A stretch of 29,594 nt of DNA. Source: a virus. The notes beneath the pieces are model-generated. The model was given only the letters and a program-made list of their open reading frames with translations. It searched no databases and was not told the DNA's origin. Position 1 is the stretch's first letter. Each line of letters opens with the position of its first letter. This document shows, piece after piece, positions 1 to 8,293 of this stretch. Location of the stretch: IMG/VR virus record IMGVR_UViG_3300034418_010669, positions 1-29,594 of that record, one strand, 5' to 3'. The translations under genes were made by a program, and so were the position numbers.

Positions 1-34
1 CCTATTTCCTCGCCTTCTTATGTTATATCTGCCA

Positions 35-649
35 TTATTTATACCATCGTCCTTTCATATAATTTTCCATAATATTAGGGTCAGCCATAGCTTCTTTAGT
101 CTTAGCTGATACTGTTTGTTTTACCTTATCAGATCTTCCAAATGTCCAACCTTGGTCTAAAAAATGTTGTTGTGCTTCAGGTTTTACTAGTTTATCAGCT
201 TCCTGATTAGTCATCCATTTTTTTCCTTTAGAGCCTAACGCACCAATTTTTCTCATATGCTTTGGATCTTTTTTAGAGATATGATTACCATTTTCTAGAG
301 CTTTTGAAACTCCTTTTTTTCCTAAGTCTGAAAGTAATTCAGTATCTGAAAATGTATTATATTCACCGCCGGGTATACCATTCAAACAAAGTGGATCAGA
401 TTTCCATTTATCACCAATAACTATTTTCTCGTGAAGGCAAAGCTCTCGTAAGTTATCAAATAATAAAAGTACTTCTTTCTTCCAGCCGGGTAATCTTTCC
501 TGTGTAGGTTTTTTGTTTCCCGCATATTTTCTCAAGACACGTGAACTACCGAAATATTTATCTTCCTTCCAGTGCTTTTTTGTACTACGTCTTCCGTAAT
601 AATATTCACCTGTTTCAGGATTTGAAATTTTATATATGTAATGGTTCAT
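35..649 (-). CDS. GIY-YIG homing endonuclease, free-standing (copy 1)
   Basis: This 204-residue protein is a predicted site-specific DNA endonuclease of the GIY-YIG superfamily. The family signature is visible as YIY at residues 4-6 and YYG at 17-19, followed by Arg20-Arg21. The expected metal-binding glutamate is probably Glu74 and the conserved asparagine Asn90 (LCLNGIPGG). Downstream, KALENGNHISKK resembles a NUMOD3-type DNA-binding motif. Residues about 142-172, ending FLDQGWTFGR, resemble the C-terminal DNA-binding segment common in phage homing endonucleases. It lacks the C2HC zinc finger of the other two copies here and is a more distant relative. An AGGAGA ribosome binding site lies about 6 bases before the ATG. 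It sits after the tail fibre gene and is separated from it by one of the 61-bp intergenic elements. The fold is confident; homing activity is inferred. Confidence 0.85.
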   Translation of the reverse strand: MNHYIYKISNPETGEYYYGRRSTKKHWKEDKYFGSSRVLRKYAGNKKPTQERLPGWKKEVLLLFDNLRELCLHEKIVIGDKWKSDPLCLNGIPGGEYNTFSDTELLSDLGKKGVSKALENGNHISKKDPKHMRKIGALGSKGKKWMTNQEADKLVKPEAQQHFLDQGWTFGRSDKVKQTVSAKTKEAMADPNIMENYMKGRWYK

Positions 650-666
650 ATGTCTCCTGTTTGTCT

Positions 667-727
667 CTGTTTTTATTTTATGGCTCTACCTATATAAATA
701 TACCTGTTTTGCGAGAAGATAAAACAG
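667..727 (-). promoter_or_regulatory. 61-bp intergenic element, copy B (fibre / endonuclease 1 gap)
   Basis: On the + strand it begins CTGTTTTTAT (667) and ends ATAAAACAG (727), with TATAAATA at 693-700. Inside it, CCTGTTTT (703-710) and AAAACAGG (721-728) form an 8-bp stem 12 bases after the fibre stop codon. On the minus strand this stem is followed by TATATTTATAT, so it may also act as a weak terminator. The left end is 18 bases from the endonuclease start. The same CCTGTTT could alternatively pair with AAACAGG at 656-662, which carries the ribosome binding site. The length and the core position match four other intergenic elements in the window. Promoter function is inference. Confidence 0.55.
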
Positions 728-739
728 GGTTCAATCTGG

Positions 740-2725
740 TTATGCGAATGATAACTCTGTTTTACAATCAAATGTAATAGATATACGTTTGTCGTTTCTA
801 TTAGATTGTGGTATGCTAGTACATACTAATCCAATGTATTGACCATTAGTAAATGTATGATTAGTAGTATCAGTCGCAAGGCCTTGACCTAATACGTTAT
901 CTGAACCTGAATTATTCGTTACTGTAAATGATGAGCTAACTTGTGTCCAACTATTACTCAATGCATTAGCATCTGATGTAGCTTTTACAATTGCAAAGTT
1001 TAGAGATAAATTTCTCATTTCACCAACGTGAACAAATGTATTGTCTAATACAACGTCTTTTCCTGTTGTATTTTTTACCCACCAGATACAAGCTTGTTCA
1101 TCACCTGAATATATCAAGTTACCGCTACCGTCAAAACTACCCTCCTCAGTTACTTCTCGAGAAACGTGCGTTGTATATGCTACTCGTCCAAGTGGTTTTC
1201 CAAAGTCTAAATCTGTAGTTGTACCATCATTCTCGGTAACATACAATATGTTATTTACTGCTGCTGTATTACTTTCAGCTGGTAAACCAATTTGATATGA
1301 AGTAGTCATCTTGCCTTGTGTAACCAAGCTTAGATTTGCTGATGTTCCTACAAAAGTAGCTTTTGCCTCTGTTGCAGTAGAAGAAGCAGCAAATTGTACA
1401 TCATCTGCTTCGTTTCTAATAAGAGAGTTTAGACCAGCGTCATTTGAGCCTAATGTTTTGAATAACAATGTACCAATATCAGCATTGTTATTTGTTAGAC
1501 TAATTGAAGCTAAGCCGCTTGAACCCACATGAATTTCACCGCCTGTTGCAATAGATAATCTATCACCTAATGTAATGTCATCTGAAACATTTACATCATA
1601 TGCATAGATTGTTCTTGCTCTTGCAGAAGTAGAAGCAATATCATATTGATTATTTACTGTAGGAACTAAATGATTTGCAGCGGTTACTTGCCAGTTTGCA
1701 GCGCTAAATCCACCACTACCATCTGCAAGCTGTATATCATATTGGTCTCCTACTGAGGCACCACCTGCATTTGCTTGAATAAGATCGAGTATTGCTGCAG
1801 CAGTCATTAGAGAGCCATCTGTATCTGAAAATGCTTCTGCAGATGTTTGTAAGGCACTATCGATAAATGCAGCAACATCTAAATCTGCAACATTTAGTGT
1901 AACATCACCGCTTGTACCGCCACCTGTAAGATAAGAGCCTGCAGTTACACCAGTAATGTCACCATCTGCTCCGTTATCTGCAGGAATAAATGTAGAAGTA
2001 GCATAATCCCAAGCTAATACTTGACCAGGATTAGGTGCAACGGTAAGGTCAACATCAGCCAAATCACCAATACTTGCTAGTGCAATCTGTCCATCGGCAA
2101 TAGTCTTTATTTGATTACGTAGAGTGTTTACCTGACCACCAGTAAGAGCACCACCTGCATTATCAGATCCTAATACAGTTCCAAGCCTGTCAGGAGTTAT
2201 AACTAATTCGTGGTCACTATCACTATCTAATTTACCTGCACCTTGAGCAATCTCAACAACATTAGCTATTTCTGACGCACCACCAACTGTGAGTGTTGCT
2301 TTGCTAGCATTGAGATCTTCAACTGCCTGAACTAAGTCATGATAAACGTTTTGCCAGTTTCTTTGTGTAGGTGCTGGCTTTTGTAATTGTTTGTTTGTAC
2401 TCTCTACAGAGATTGTAAAGAATGAACCTAAAGGTGCACCAACAGGATTACTAGCTGATGTATCGTTACTATTTGTATTTGTTGCAATAACAAATATTTG
2501 ATAGTTTCCCCATACATCAATATCTAACGATACATTGCTACCAATAGTTTGTGATAAAGCAGCGCTAGAACCTGTAGGTTTACTAACGATGAAATAGCTA
2601 AACGCCATACTTGGTGATGCATCAAGAGTATCTACTGCTGTAGGTGTAAGAGTTACTGTTTGTGGAAGATTTGCCTGTGAAATAGGCATTGCCACGTCTG
2701 ATGTTATTGATACTGAAATTGCCAT
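740..2725 (-). CDS. Tail fibre / virion structural protein
   Basis: This 661-residue protein has the composition of a trimeric phage fibre: rich in Gly, Ala, Ser, Thr, Asp and Asn, with few charged residues and no catalytic motif. Residues about 10-110 look like an immunoglobulin-type beta domain (PQTVTLTPTAVDTLDASPS region). The middle has fibre-shaft phrases such as GDITGVTAGSYLTGGGTSGD and DITLGDRLSIATGGEIHVG. These are common in fibres of marine myoviruses and their relatives. It is the last structural gene of the baseplate-to-fibre run and follows a GIY-YIG gene whose 3' end supplies its ribosome binding site (TAGGAGAA). The likely role is host-surface recognition or attachment of another fibre. 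I cannot identify the receptor domain. It could also be a short-tail-fibre or collar-fibre protein. Confidence 0.7.
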   Translation of the reverse strand: MAISVSITSDVAMPISQANLPQTVTLTPTAVDTLDASPSMAFSYFIVSKPTGSSAALSQTIGSNVSLDIDVWGNYQIFVIATNTNSNDTSASNPVGAPLGSFFTISVESTNKQLQKPAPTQRNWQNVYHDLVQAVEDLNASKATLTVGGASEIANVVEIAQGAGKLDSDSDHELVITPDRLGTVLGSDNAGGALTGGQVNTLRNQIKTIADGQIALASIGDLADVDLTVAPNPGQVLAWDYATSTFIPADNGADGDITGVTAGSYLTGGGTSGDVTLNVADLDVAAFIDSALQTSAEAFSDTDGSLMTAAAILDLIQANAGGASVGDQYDIQLADGSGGFSAANWQVTAANHLVPTVNNQYDIASTSARARTIYAYDVNVSDDITLGDRLSIATGGEIHVGSSGLASISLTNNNADIGTLLFKTLGSNDAGLNSLIRNEADDVQFAASSTATEAKATFVGTSANLSLVTQGKMTTSYQIGLPAESNTAAVNNILYVTENDGTTTDLDFGKPLGRVAYTTHVSREVTEEGSFDGSGNLIYSGDEQACIWWVKNTTGKDVVLDNTFVHVGEMRNLSLNFAIVKATSDANALSNSWTQVSSSFTVTNNSGSDNVLGQGLATDTTNHTFTNGQYIGLVCTSIPQSNRNDKRISITFDCKTELSFA

Positions 2726-2729
2726 TTTA

Positions 2730-3311
2730 TTATTCTCCTATATATCTTTTTGAGCTTGGGTTATTAGCACAATTATCAAAATGCCAACGTTTCATTGTTG
2801 AACCTCGGCCTTCTTTGCCACAATATGGGCAACAATGTTGTTGATGAGAAACATGGTTTCCACTTTCAATAGCTTTTTTTGTACTATTTACCGCAGTTTT
2901 ACTTCGAATGTTACGAACGTGTTGTAATGAAGCAGCTTTTCTACCAGCTTTTGTTAGTTGAGAAACTAATGTATCTTTGTTTTCTTTACGCCACTTCTTA
3001 GCTTTATTGTGCATTTCTTCGGTGAATTCACCTCCACCAACACCACCTTTTACAAGATTATAACATTGAGGATTATTTTTGTTTATCATCTTTTCACTGA
3101 CAATAACTCCCTCATATTCATATGCTTCGGCTTCGGTATCAAACCATAGTAATATCTCTTTACTGAAATTGGCTTTACCGTGCTTCTTATAAGCTTGCTT
3201 TAGTAGCTTACCACTGCCCTCATAGTTTGCAGTATCACTGCCATTATGAACGCCATAATAGTATTTACCATTTACGTTATTTGTTATTTTATAAATATGA
3301 GGTTTATCCAT
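2730..3311 (-). CDS. GIY-YIG homing endonuclease with C2HC zinc finger (copy 2)
   Basis: This 193-residue protein has HIY at residues 5-7 and YYG at 18-20 with the usual ten-residue spacing. A probable catalytic glutamate lies at 67 in YEYEGVIV and Asn85 in CYN. The C-terminus has a zinc finger: Cys161, Cys164, His177 and Cys181 in CPYC...HFDNC. NSTKKAIESGNHVSH before it is NUMOD-like. It is a close paralogue of the gene at 28414-28893, sharing both ends of the protein. The start codon overlaps the previous stop as TAATG with no good ribosome binding site, so translation probably depends on re-initiation after the 489-residue protein. Its own 3' end provides the ribosome binding site of the fibre gene. 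It therefore sits in the gap with almost no disturbance to either neighbour. Confidence 0.88.
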   Translation of the reverse strand: MDKPHIYKITNNVNGKYYYGVHNGSDTANYEGSGKLLKQAYKKHGKANFSKEILLWFDTEAEAYEYEGVIVSEKMINKNNPQCYNLVKGGVGGGEFTEEMHNKAKKWRKENKDTLVSQLTKAGRKAASLQHVRNIRSKTAVNSTKKAIESGNHVSHQQHCCPYCGKEGRGSTMKRWHFDNCANNPSSKRYIGE

Positions 3312-4780
3312 TATTGACTCGCTCTGCCGTATACTTTTACTAGAAGTCTAAATGCTGGAGCTGCATATTCTCCGTCATTATCTCTAAAATATTCAACAAC
3401 TTGATTATGGAATATACCTATTTCAGCAAGTGATGTTTGAAAAATAACTCCAGGTGTGCTTGTTGAGCTATTCCAAGGATAATAGTTTCCTTGTGGTGAA
3501 GCTAAGCAACTTTGTAAACTACCAAATATTCCTGATGGGTATCTTCCTCGCTGGTCGTTTGTTGATGTTCCAGCACCTTCAATTGTCATACTTTTTATTT
3601 GATTTATTGAAACTCCACTTGCAAGTGGTATCAATATCTGATAATTGTGTGCACTGCCAATATTATAGTTTAGTCCATCACCAGTTGGGCCAAGAGTAAC
3701 TGTATCACGTGTTAGTGCAGTAAGCGTTGATGTTTCATAACCTAATATTCTAAATGGTGTTTCTTGATTTAGAATGATAGTATTTCTTGCAGTTGCCTGA
3801 TCTGATGTGCCAACAAGTGCTGTCCAAGCATCACTATAAATAGGTTCTAAAATAACAGTATCTAAATGCACTGTTAGATCTTGTTTTACTGTTTCATCAA
3901 CTTTTTCAATCTCTTTTTTGAGACCCTGTAATGAATATTTAGGTTTACCGTTTACATTGATTAGATCAGTATCAGTTCTATCATCAGTTCCAAAGGACAT
4001 AATACGTTGAATATCACGTTCCATTCTAGCAAAAGGTGAGTTTAGACCGTTTCCATTTACTAGAGTTCCAGGATTGAAGTCAGTTGAAAGCGATGTATGT
4101 CTATCATTCAAAACATTTGGTAAAGAATTGTCATCCCAGCTTCTACTATTACCATAAGCTTCATCAAAGTAATTATATGAAATAAAGTTTGACGTAAGAA
4201 AGGGTGAGCCTTGATTAGCAGTATTTATGTTTCCTGAGGCAACATATCCTAATGCAATAGGCTGATATGAACCTTGTGTAACTCTGTAAGAGGCATCAAA
4301 ATTAGCAAAGAAGGTAAGTTTACTAAGCCTTCTTGTTGCAACGTTTTGTGTTATAGGTGCATCATCAATAACACTGTAAAATTCTCTATTTTCGTTTTGA
4401 CCGTCTTCAAACGTAGGATAAGCATAGAAATAAATGCCTGAAATAACTTCACCGTTATTTGTTTGAGTAACGTAGTTAGAAATAACATCAGTAATATCAC
4501 ATTGTGTAAGTCCGTTTGTTACATCTGTACTGTCAAATGCAATTACCTCGTCTTCTGCAGAAATACACGAAAAAGGATTGAATGTAACAATACCATTTGC
4601 TACACCTTGAACTGTAACGTTTTCTACTGGATAACCTACAAGTGAACCTTGAATATCACTTCTATAAGGTCTCATTGCTGTAATTACTTTTTTGATTTTG
4701 TCTAACACGCCTTGTTGAAGCTCATTAGCATCAGCAAGATCAAGTCTCTGTAATGTTTGGAATAATATCTTCTTTATCAT
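3311..4780 (-). CDS. Baseplate or fibre-adaptor protein, family not recognised
   Basis: This 489-residue protein lies directly downstream of baseplate J and upstream of the fibre. That is the usual place for a baseplate wedge, P2 gpI-like or fibre-adaptor protein. The first 40 residues (LFQTLQRLDLADANELQQGVLDKIKKVITAM) look helical. The rest is beta-rich, with few cysteines and no enzymatic motif. Residues about 280-310 (NGKPKYSLQGLKKEIEKVDETVKQDL) could form a short coiled coil before a C-terminal beta domain. A ribosome binding site, AAGGACA, precedes the ATG. I do not recognise the family. The role is inferred only from position and composition. Confidence 0.6.
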   Translation of the reverse strand: MIKKILFQTLQRLDLADANELQQGVLDKIKKVITAMRPYRSDIQGSLVGYPVENVTVQGVANGIVTFNPFSCISAEDEVIAFDSTDVTNGLTQCDITDVISNYVTQTNNGEVISGIYFYAYPTFEDGQNENREFYSVIDDAPITQNVATRRLSKLTFFANFDASYRVTQGSYQPIALGYVASGNINTANQGSPFLTSNFISYNYFDEAYGNSRSWDDNSLPNVLNDRHTSLSTDFNPGTLVNGNGLNSPFARMERDIQRIMSFGTDDRTDTDLINVNGKPKYSLQGLKKEIEKVDETVKQDLTVHLDTVILEPIYSDAWTALVGTSDQATARNTIILNQETPFRILGYETSTLTALTRDTVTLGPTGDGLNYNIGSAHNYQILIPLASGVSINQIKSMTIEGAGTSTNDQRGRYPSGIFGSLQSCLASPQGNYYPWNSSTSTPGVIFQTSLAEIGIFHNQVVEYFRDNDGEYAAPAFRLLVKVYGRASQ

Positions 4781-4792
4781 TTTTTATTGTCC

Positions 4793-6202
4793 TTATAAGC
4801 TTGTTGTAACAGAAATTTTAGATGAGTCAGTTCTCAACACATGTTTTGCTGAATTGGGATAAAGTGCTTCAAACAATGTATTTGTACCCTTTATATAAAT
4901 AGAACAAGATGCTAAAGGCTGTGTAACCATCAAGTGTGTTGTCAATGTAGATGAAGTAACTTCTTTACCTATGTCTAGACTATTTATATAATCAACAGCC
5001 GCATTCTTTACTGATAACTGTACAACTTCTCTATCTTGTTGTGGTTGGACGATTATTCGAATATCAACTTCAAAATCTGTGATTGTAGGTGGTACAACTC
5101 TTACACGAGTTCCTGCAGCTCTAAAGCCAGTTTGAACTGATCCATTATTGATATTTCCTTCAATTTGCTCTTGAAGTTGTGGTATCAAACCGTTATAAAC
5201 TCTAAATCCTGTAAATTGTACGGTGTCATCTTCTAATAAAACGCCAGGCTTGAAATAAACCAAACCCCTTTCGGGCAAAGAAACAAACTCATCTTCTCTT
5301 AGATTTACTCTTGCATTGTTTCTCGTAACAATTATATTATCAGTAGTAAAGTCTCTAGTTGCAGGCCTTTGATGTGTTAGAAATCTTGCGCCGCCAGCTG
5401 GTACAGTATAAACTGCAGTTTCTTGTAAAAGTGACTCAACGTTTCTAAGGCCTGTTCCATCATCAACAACTAATTCTGAATATCCTGGGATAGTAGGATC
5501 TTCGTAAACCTTTGCAAAAGTAAACGAAGAGTTGTCTGAAGATTTGTATGTTGTTCCTAGATATTCTAACGAACTTTTACTAACTCTGCCAATAGAGTTT
5601 ACATATCTCAATGCTCTTTGACGTAATGATGCATCACTCTCTTTATTCAGTCCATTACCTATAGGTGAAGTATTTGTAACTGAAATGACAGAGGCTGGCA
5701 TATTTACTACAGTATCTATTTCGCCTTCTAAGCAGTTTCCATCATCACCCGGTCTACTTGCAACAACAGGAACATTTTCAACAGTAGTTGCTGCAGCAGC
5801 AATAACTGCATCTTGTGTTGTTCTATATTGTACACCATTCGAAGATCTAGATACTGTAGAACCTGCAGGTATAACTAACGGGTTATTCAAATCTACGTTA
5901 CTTGAACGTGTAATCTTCAAAACGCTACCACTAGCAGCAATATTCTTTTTTCTAGAAATACCAATAGGAGGTAATTCTGAACATCTTTGGTCTAGCTCTT
6001 CACCTGTTGCATTTGATAAACTAAAACCTTCACGGATTTCAAATAATCTACTTTCGGTATTAGCTATTTCAGTTGCAATTGCATTCAATAGAATGTGCAA
6101 TGTCGAACCAATGTTGATGTCTGAAAGCTTTGTTCTAGAAAGAACTTTTGCTTGAAGATCTTGGAGGACTTTTTTTGAGCTGCGGGGTACAAACAAAGCC
6201 AT
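4793..6202 (-). CDS. Baseplate J-like protein (wedge component)
   Basis: This 469-residue protein matches the baseplate J / T4 gp6 / P2 gpJ pattern. It has an N-terminal helical part (LSDINIGSTLHILLNAIATEIANTESRLFEIREGFSLSNATGEELDQRCSE, seen in shorter pieces). Then come a beta segment with PAGSTVSR and VPVVASRPGDDGNCLEGEIDTV, the family phrase SPIGNGLNKESDASLRQRALRYV, and a C-terminal alpha/beta region ending in TSSTLTTHLMVTQPLA. In known phages the protein links the inner baseplate wedge to the peripheral part and triggers sheath contraction. A GAGGTGAT ribosome binding site lies 6-7 bases before the ATG. The upstream 69-base gap is very AT-rich and holds no 61-bp element. Confidence 0.88.
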   Translation of the reverse strand: MALFVPRSSKKVLQDLQAKVLSRTKLSDINIGSTLHILLNAIATEIANTESRLFEIREGFSLSNATGEELDQRCSELPPIGISRKKNIAASGSVLKITRSSNVDLNNPLVIPAGSTVSRSSNGVQYRTTQDAVIAAAATTVENVPVVASRPGDDGNCLEGEIDTVVNMPASVISVTNTSPIGNGLNKESDASLRQRALRYVNSIGRVSKSSLEYLGTTYKSSDNSSFTFAKVYEDPTIPGYSELVVDDGTGLRNVESLLQETAVYTVPAGGARFLTHQRPATRDFTTDNIIVTRNNARVNLREDEFVSLPERGLVYFKPGVLLEDDTVQFTGFRVYNGLIPQLQEQIEGNINNGSVQTGFRAAGTRVRVVPPTITDFEVDIRIIVQPQQDREVVQLSVKNAAVDYINSLDIGKEVTSSTLTTHLMVTQPLASCSIYIKGTNTLFEALYPNSAKHVLRTDSSKISVTTSL

Positions 6203-6271
6203 TATATCACCTCTTTTCTTTTATCATTATATAATATATATTACGTATTTGTATAAAATCTTTCAATATGT

Positions 6272-8191
6272 TTAGGCTTCAGCACGAATTGGTATCGTTT
6301 CGCCTTCAATAGTTTTTACATTGCAAGAAATAATAAGCGTATCATCTTCAATTTCTATAACAATATCAGTTACATCTACAATTCTTGGATCGCCTATTAG
6401 CATATTTCTGAGTACAGCAGCACCGTAAGTAACGTTACCAACAGCTTGATTTTGTGCTAGTCCGAAGAATTCAAATCCCGGGACTTCACCTATTCTAGTA
6501 AGTAGTGCCGTTGTTATTGCTTGTCTAATGTTTTCACTTCCACCAACAGTTCTAATATCGCCACCATCAAATATAATATCACCTAACTGTGTAAGTAAAT
6601 CAACTCCAATAGGGTCGTCCTCTTCTCCATAAGGATTTGCATTAGGTAAGAAGCTATTTGGTATATAAATCTTTTCACCTATTTCAAAATAATTACCATC
6701 ACTATTTCTTCTGTGATCACGTGTATCATTTTCTCTTTGGATTTCTACCCAACGTTCAGCATCACCAAAGTATTTTATAGCGAGTGATACTAAATCTTCG
6801 TCTTTAGCAATAGTATGGACTAAAACATTTTGTCTACGTCCTCTATCATTTAGTGCTCTATGTGGGAAGTTAGAAGCAATCAAACCTAAGTTTTCTTCAT
6901 TTAGTAAGAACTCACCTCTAATAACACCTGATGTTAGTGTATCAGGATTTGTTATTCTATTATCATATATTTCTTTAGGAATACTACCACGTAAGTTTTC
7001 TCCCAATGAGTTTATTCTATTTTGAATAGTAATTATCTTACCTATTTCACTATCTCTTTTATCACTCTCACCAACAGCAGGCTCTGATGCTATACGTAAT
7101 GCACTAATTGAAGCATCAAGCTTGGCTTTACTATCAATCTGCCCTGTAATATTTCCACCTATAGCGCCTAACAACTGAAATGGGTAAAATTCTTCTAATG
7201 TTGAAGTATCGCCAATTGCATCAAACATATTATCCCAACTATCACCTATGATTGAAAAATCTCTAGTAACTTGGGCTAAATCAGAACCTATACCATATAC
7301 GTTTTGTGTAAGACTACCAACAGAATTCAATACATCAGACACAGAGTTGAATATACTTCCTATATTGCGTATAGCACCTCTAACAGGACTAACGAAATCA
7401 TTTGAAATATTATTTACAACATTGCCTGCAACACTTACTGCTCCACCAATAGCGTTTATTTGATTATTTGTTGCATCGATAAATGTATCAAATGGTCCGC
7501 GTTTTACTTCTATGTAATCATATCCTTGAAATTGACAGGACCAAATGTAATCGTGCCTATTACTATTTGTATCTTTTTGCCATTGAAATGATACAGGCTC
7601 AACTACTAAATGTAAATCTTCATCTAGACACCGCAATATCATTTTAGGCACTTTATTATGATTTCCACCAACAGCTAATCTTTGTGCTGCTTGACCTTCA
7701 ACTGGACTGATAGGTACTAAGTTTTGGCTTATACCATATTCTTGTGTAGATATTTCTATATATCGTTTGAAGAATTCATCCATTTCTTGGAATAAAGCTT
7801 CACCTTCAGCGTAAATAATACCGCCATTTCTTGTATACCCACTACGCTGTGCTAAACCACTTCTACCAACTAACGTAATATCATGTCTTCTAATAGTATT
7901 TACTTCTCTTACAACACCACCCAAAGTATAATTTACTCTTATAGGATTAGGTCTATTGTAAATAATATTACTTGGATCGTATGGGAATACCATTGTTGAA
8001 ACAATTTCCTCACCGTTTCGAAACTCTAAATAATATTTTGCAGGTATTCGACCAAGCCCATCAGTACCTATAAATGAACCTAGGCCTCCTGTAAGTGTGG
8101 TTAGGCCTAATAAATCATCACGAGAAGGCCTAGCGCCCGGCGCAGAGAAGTTTTTATATTTTGTCCGTAATGACCCCATCAATAAGCTCAT
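6272..8191 (-). CDS. Baseplate fusion protein: N-terminal tube-initiator-like domain, LysM, gp25-like domain
   Basis: This 639-residue protein appears to carry three parts. Residues about 50-235 form a beta-rich domain (YYLEFRNGEEIVSTMVFPYDP, then HDYIWSCQFQGYDYIEV) of the type found in tail-tube initiator and baseplate proteins. Residues about 235-350 are a low-complexity Gly/Ala/Asn/Val helical linker. Residues about 454-511 are LysM-like (VLVHTIAKDEDLVSLAIKYFG, ending IGEKIYIP). Residues about 527-639 match the T4 gp25 wedge fold (IRTVGGSENIRQAITTALLTRIGEVPGFEFFG). In T4, gp53 (LysM) and gp25 are separate neighbouring wedge proteins, so this looks like a fusion of adjacent baseplate functions. 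An AAAGGAT ribosome binding site precedes the ATG. The LysM domain here probably binds baseplate partners rather than peptidoglycan. Confidence 0.8.
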   Translation of the reverse strand: MSLLMGSLRTKYKNFSAPGARPSRDDLLGLTTLTGGLGSFIGTDGLGRIPAKYYLEFRNGEEIVSTMVFPYDPSNIIYNRPNPIRVNYTLGGVVREVNTIRRHDITLVGRSGLAQRSGYTRNGGIIYAEGEALFQEMDEFFKRYIEISTQEYGISQNLVPISPVEGQAAQRLAVGGNHNKVPKMILRCLDEDLHLVVEPVSFQWQKDTNSNRHDYIWSCQFQGYDYIEVKRGPFDTFIDATNNQINAIGGAVSVAGNVVNNISNDFVSPVRGAIRNIGSIFNSVSDVLNSVGSLTQNVYGIGSDLAQVTRDFSIIGDSWDNMFDAIGDTSTLEEFYPFQLLGAIGGNITGQIDSKAKLDASISALRIASEPAVGESDKRDSEIGKIITIQNRINSLGENLRGSIPKEIYDNRITNPDTLTSGVIRGEFLLNEENLGLIASNFPHRALNDRGRRQNVLVHTIAKDEDLVSLAIKYFGDAERWVEIQRENDTRDHRRNSDGNYFEIGEKIYIPNSFLPNANPYGEEDDPIGVDLLTQLGDIIFDGGDIRTVGGSENIRQAITTALLTRIGEVPGFEFFGLAQNQAVGNVTYGAAVLRNMLIGDPRIVDVTDIVIEIEDDTLIISCNVKTIEGETIPIRAEA

Positions 8192-8220
8192 TTTATATCC
8201 TTTCGAGTTCTAAGATTGTT

Positions 8221-8281
8221 CTGTTTTGACTTTTATCATAAACTTATATAAACATACCAGAAAAGTCATAAATCAAAACAG
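8221..8281 (-). promoter_or_regulatory. 61-bp intergenic element, copy A (spike / baseplate fusion gap)
   Basis: The ends are a perfect 9-bp inverted repeat: CTGTTTTGA (8221-8229) and TCAAAACAG (8273-8281). A second inverted pair, GACTTTT (8228-8234) and AAAAGTC (8261-8267), lies inside. TATAAACA is at 8247-8254 on the + strand. The element starts 12 bases after the spike stop codon and ends about 30 bases before the start of the LysM/gp25 gene. Candidate promoter, operator or RNA processing site; the direction of action is not clear. Confidence 0.6.
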
Positions 8282-8293
8282 AGACAAATCTGA

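Noticed and set aside
1-34. A further gene at the left edge
   Set aside because: Only an AG-rich, ribosome-binding-site-like stretch is present on the minus strand. Any gene would begin outside the window.
667-727. The 61-bp elements as transposons or MITEs
   Set aside because: No transposase is nearby, no target-site duplication is seen, and only the ends and the core are conserved. A regulatory reading fits better.
5685-6155. A 156-codon open frame on the plus strand
   Set aside because: It is antisense to the baseplate J gene, has no ribosome binding site or recognisable motif, and reads as a complementary-strand shadow.
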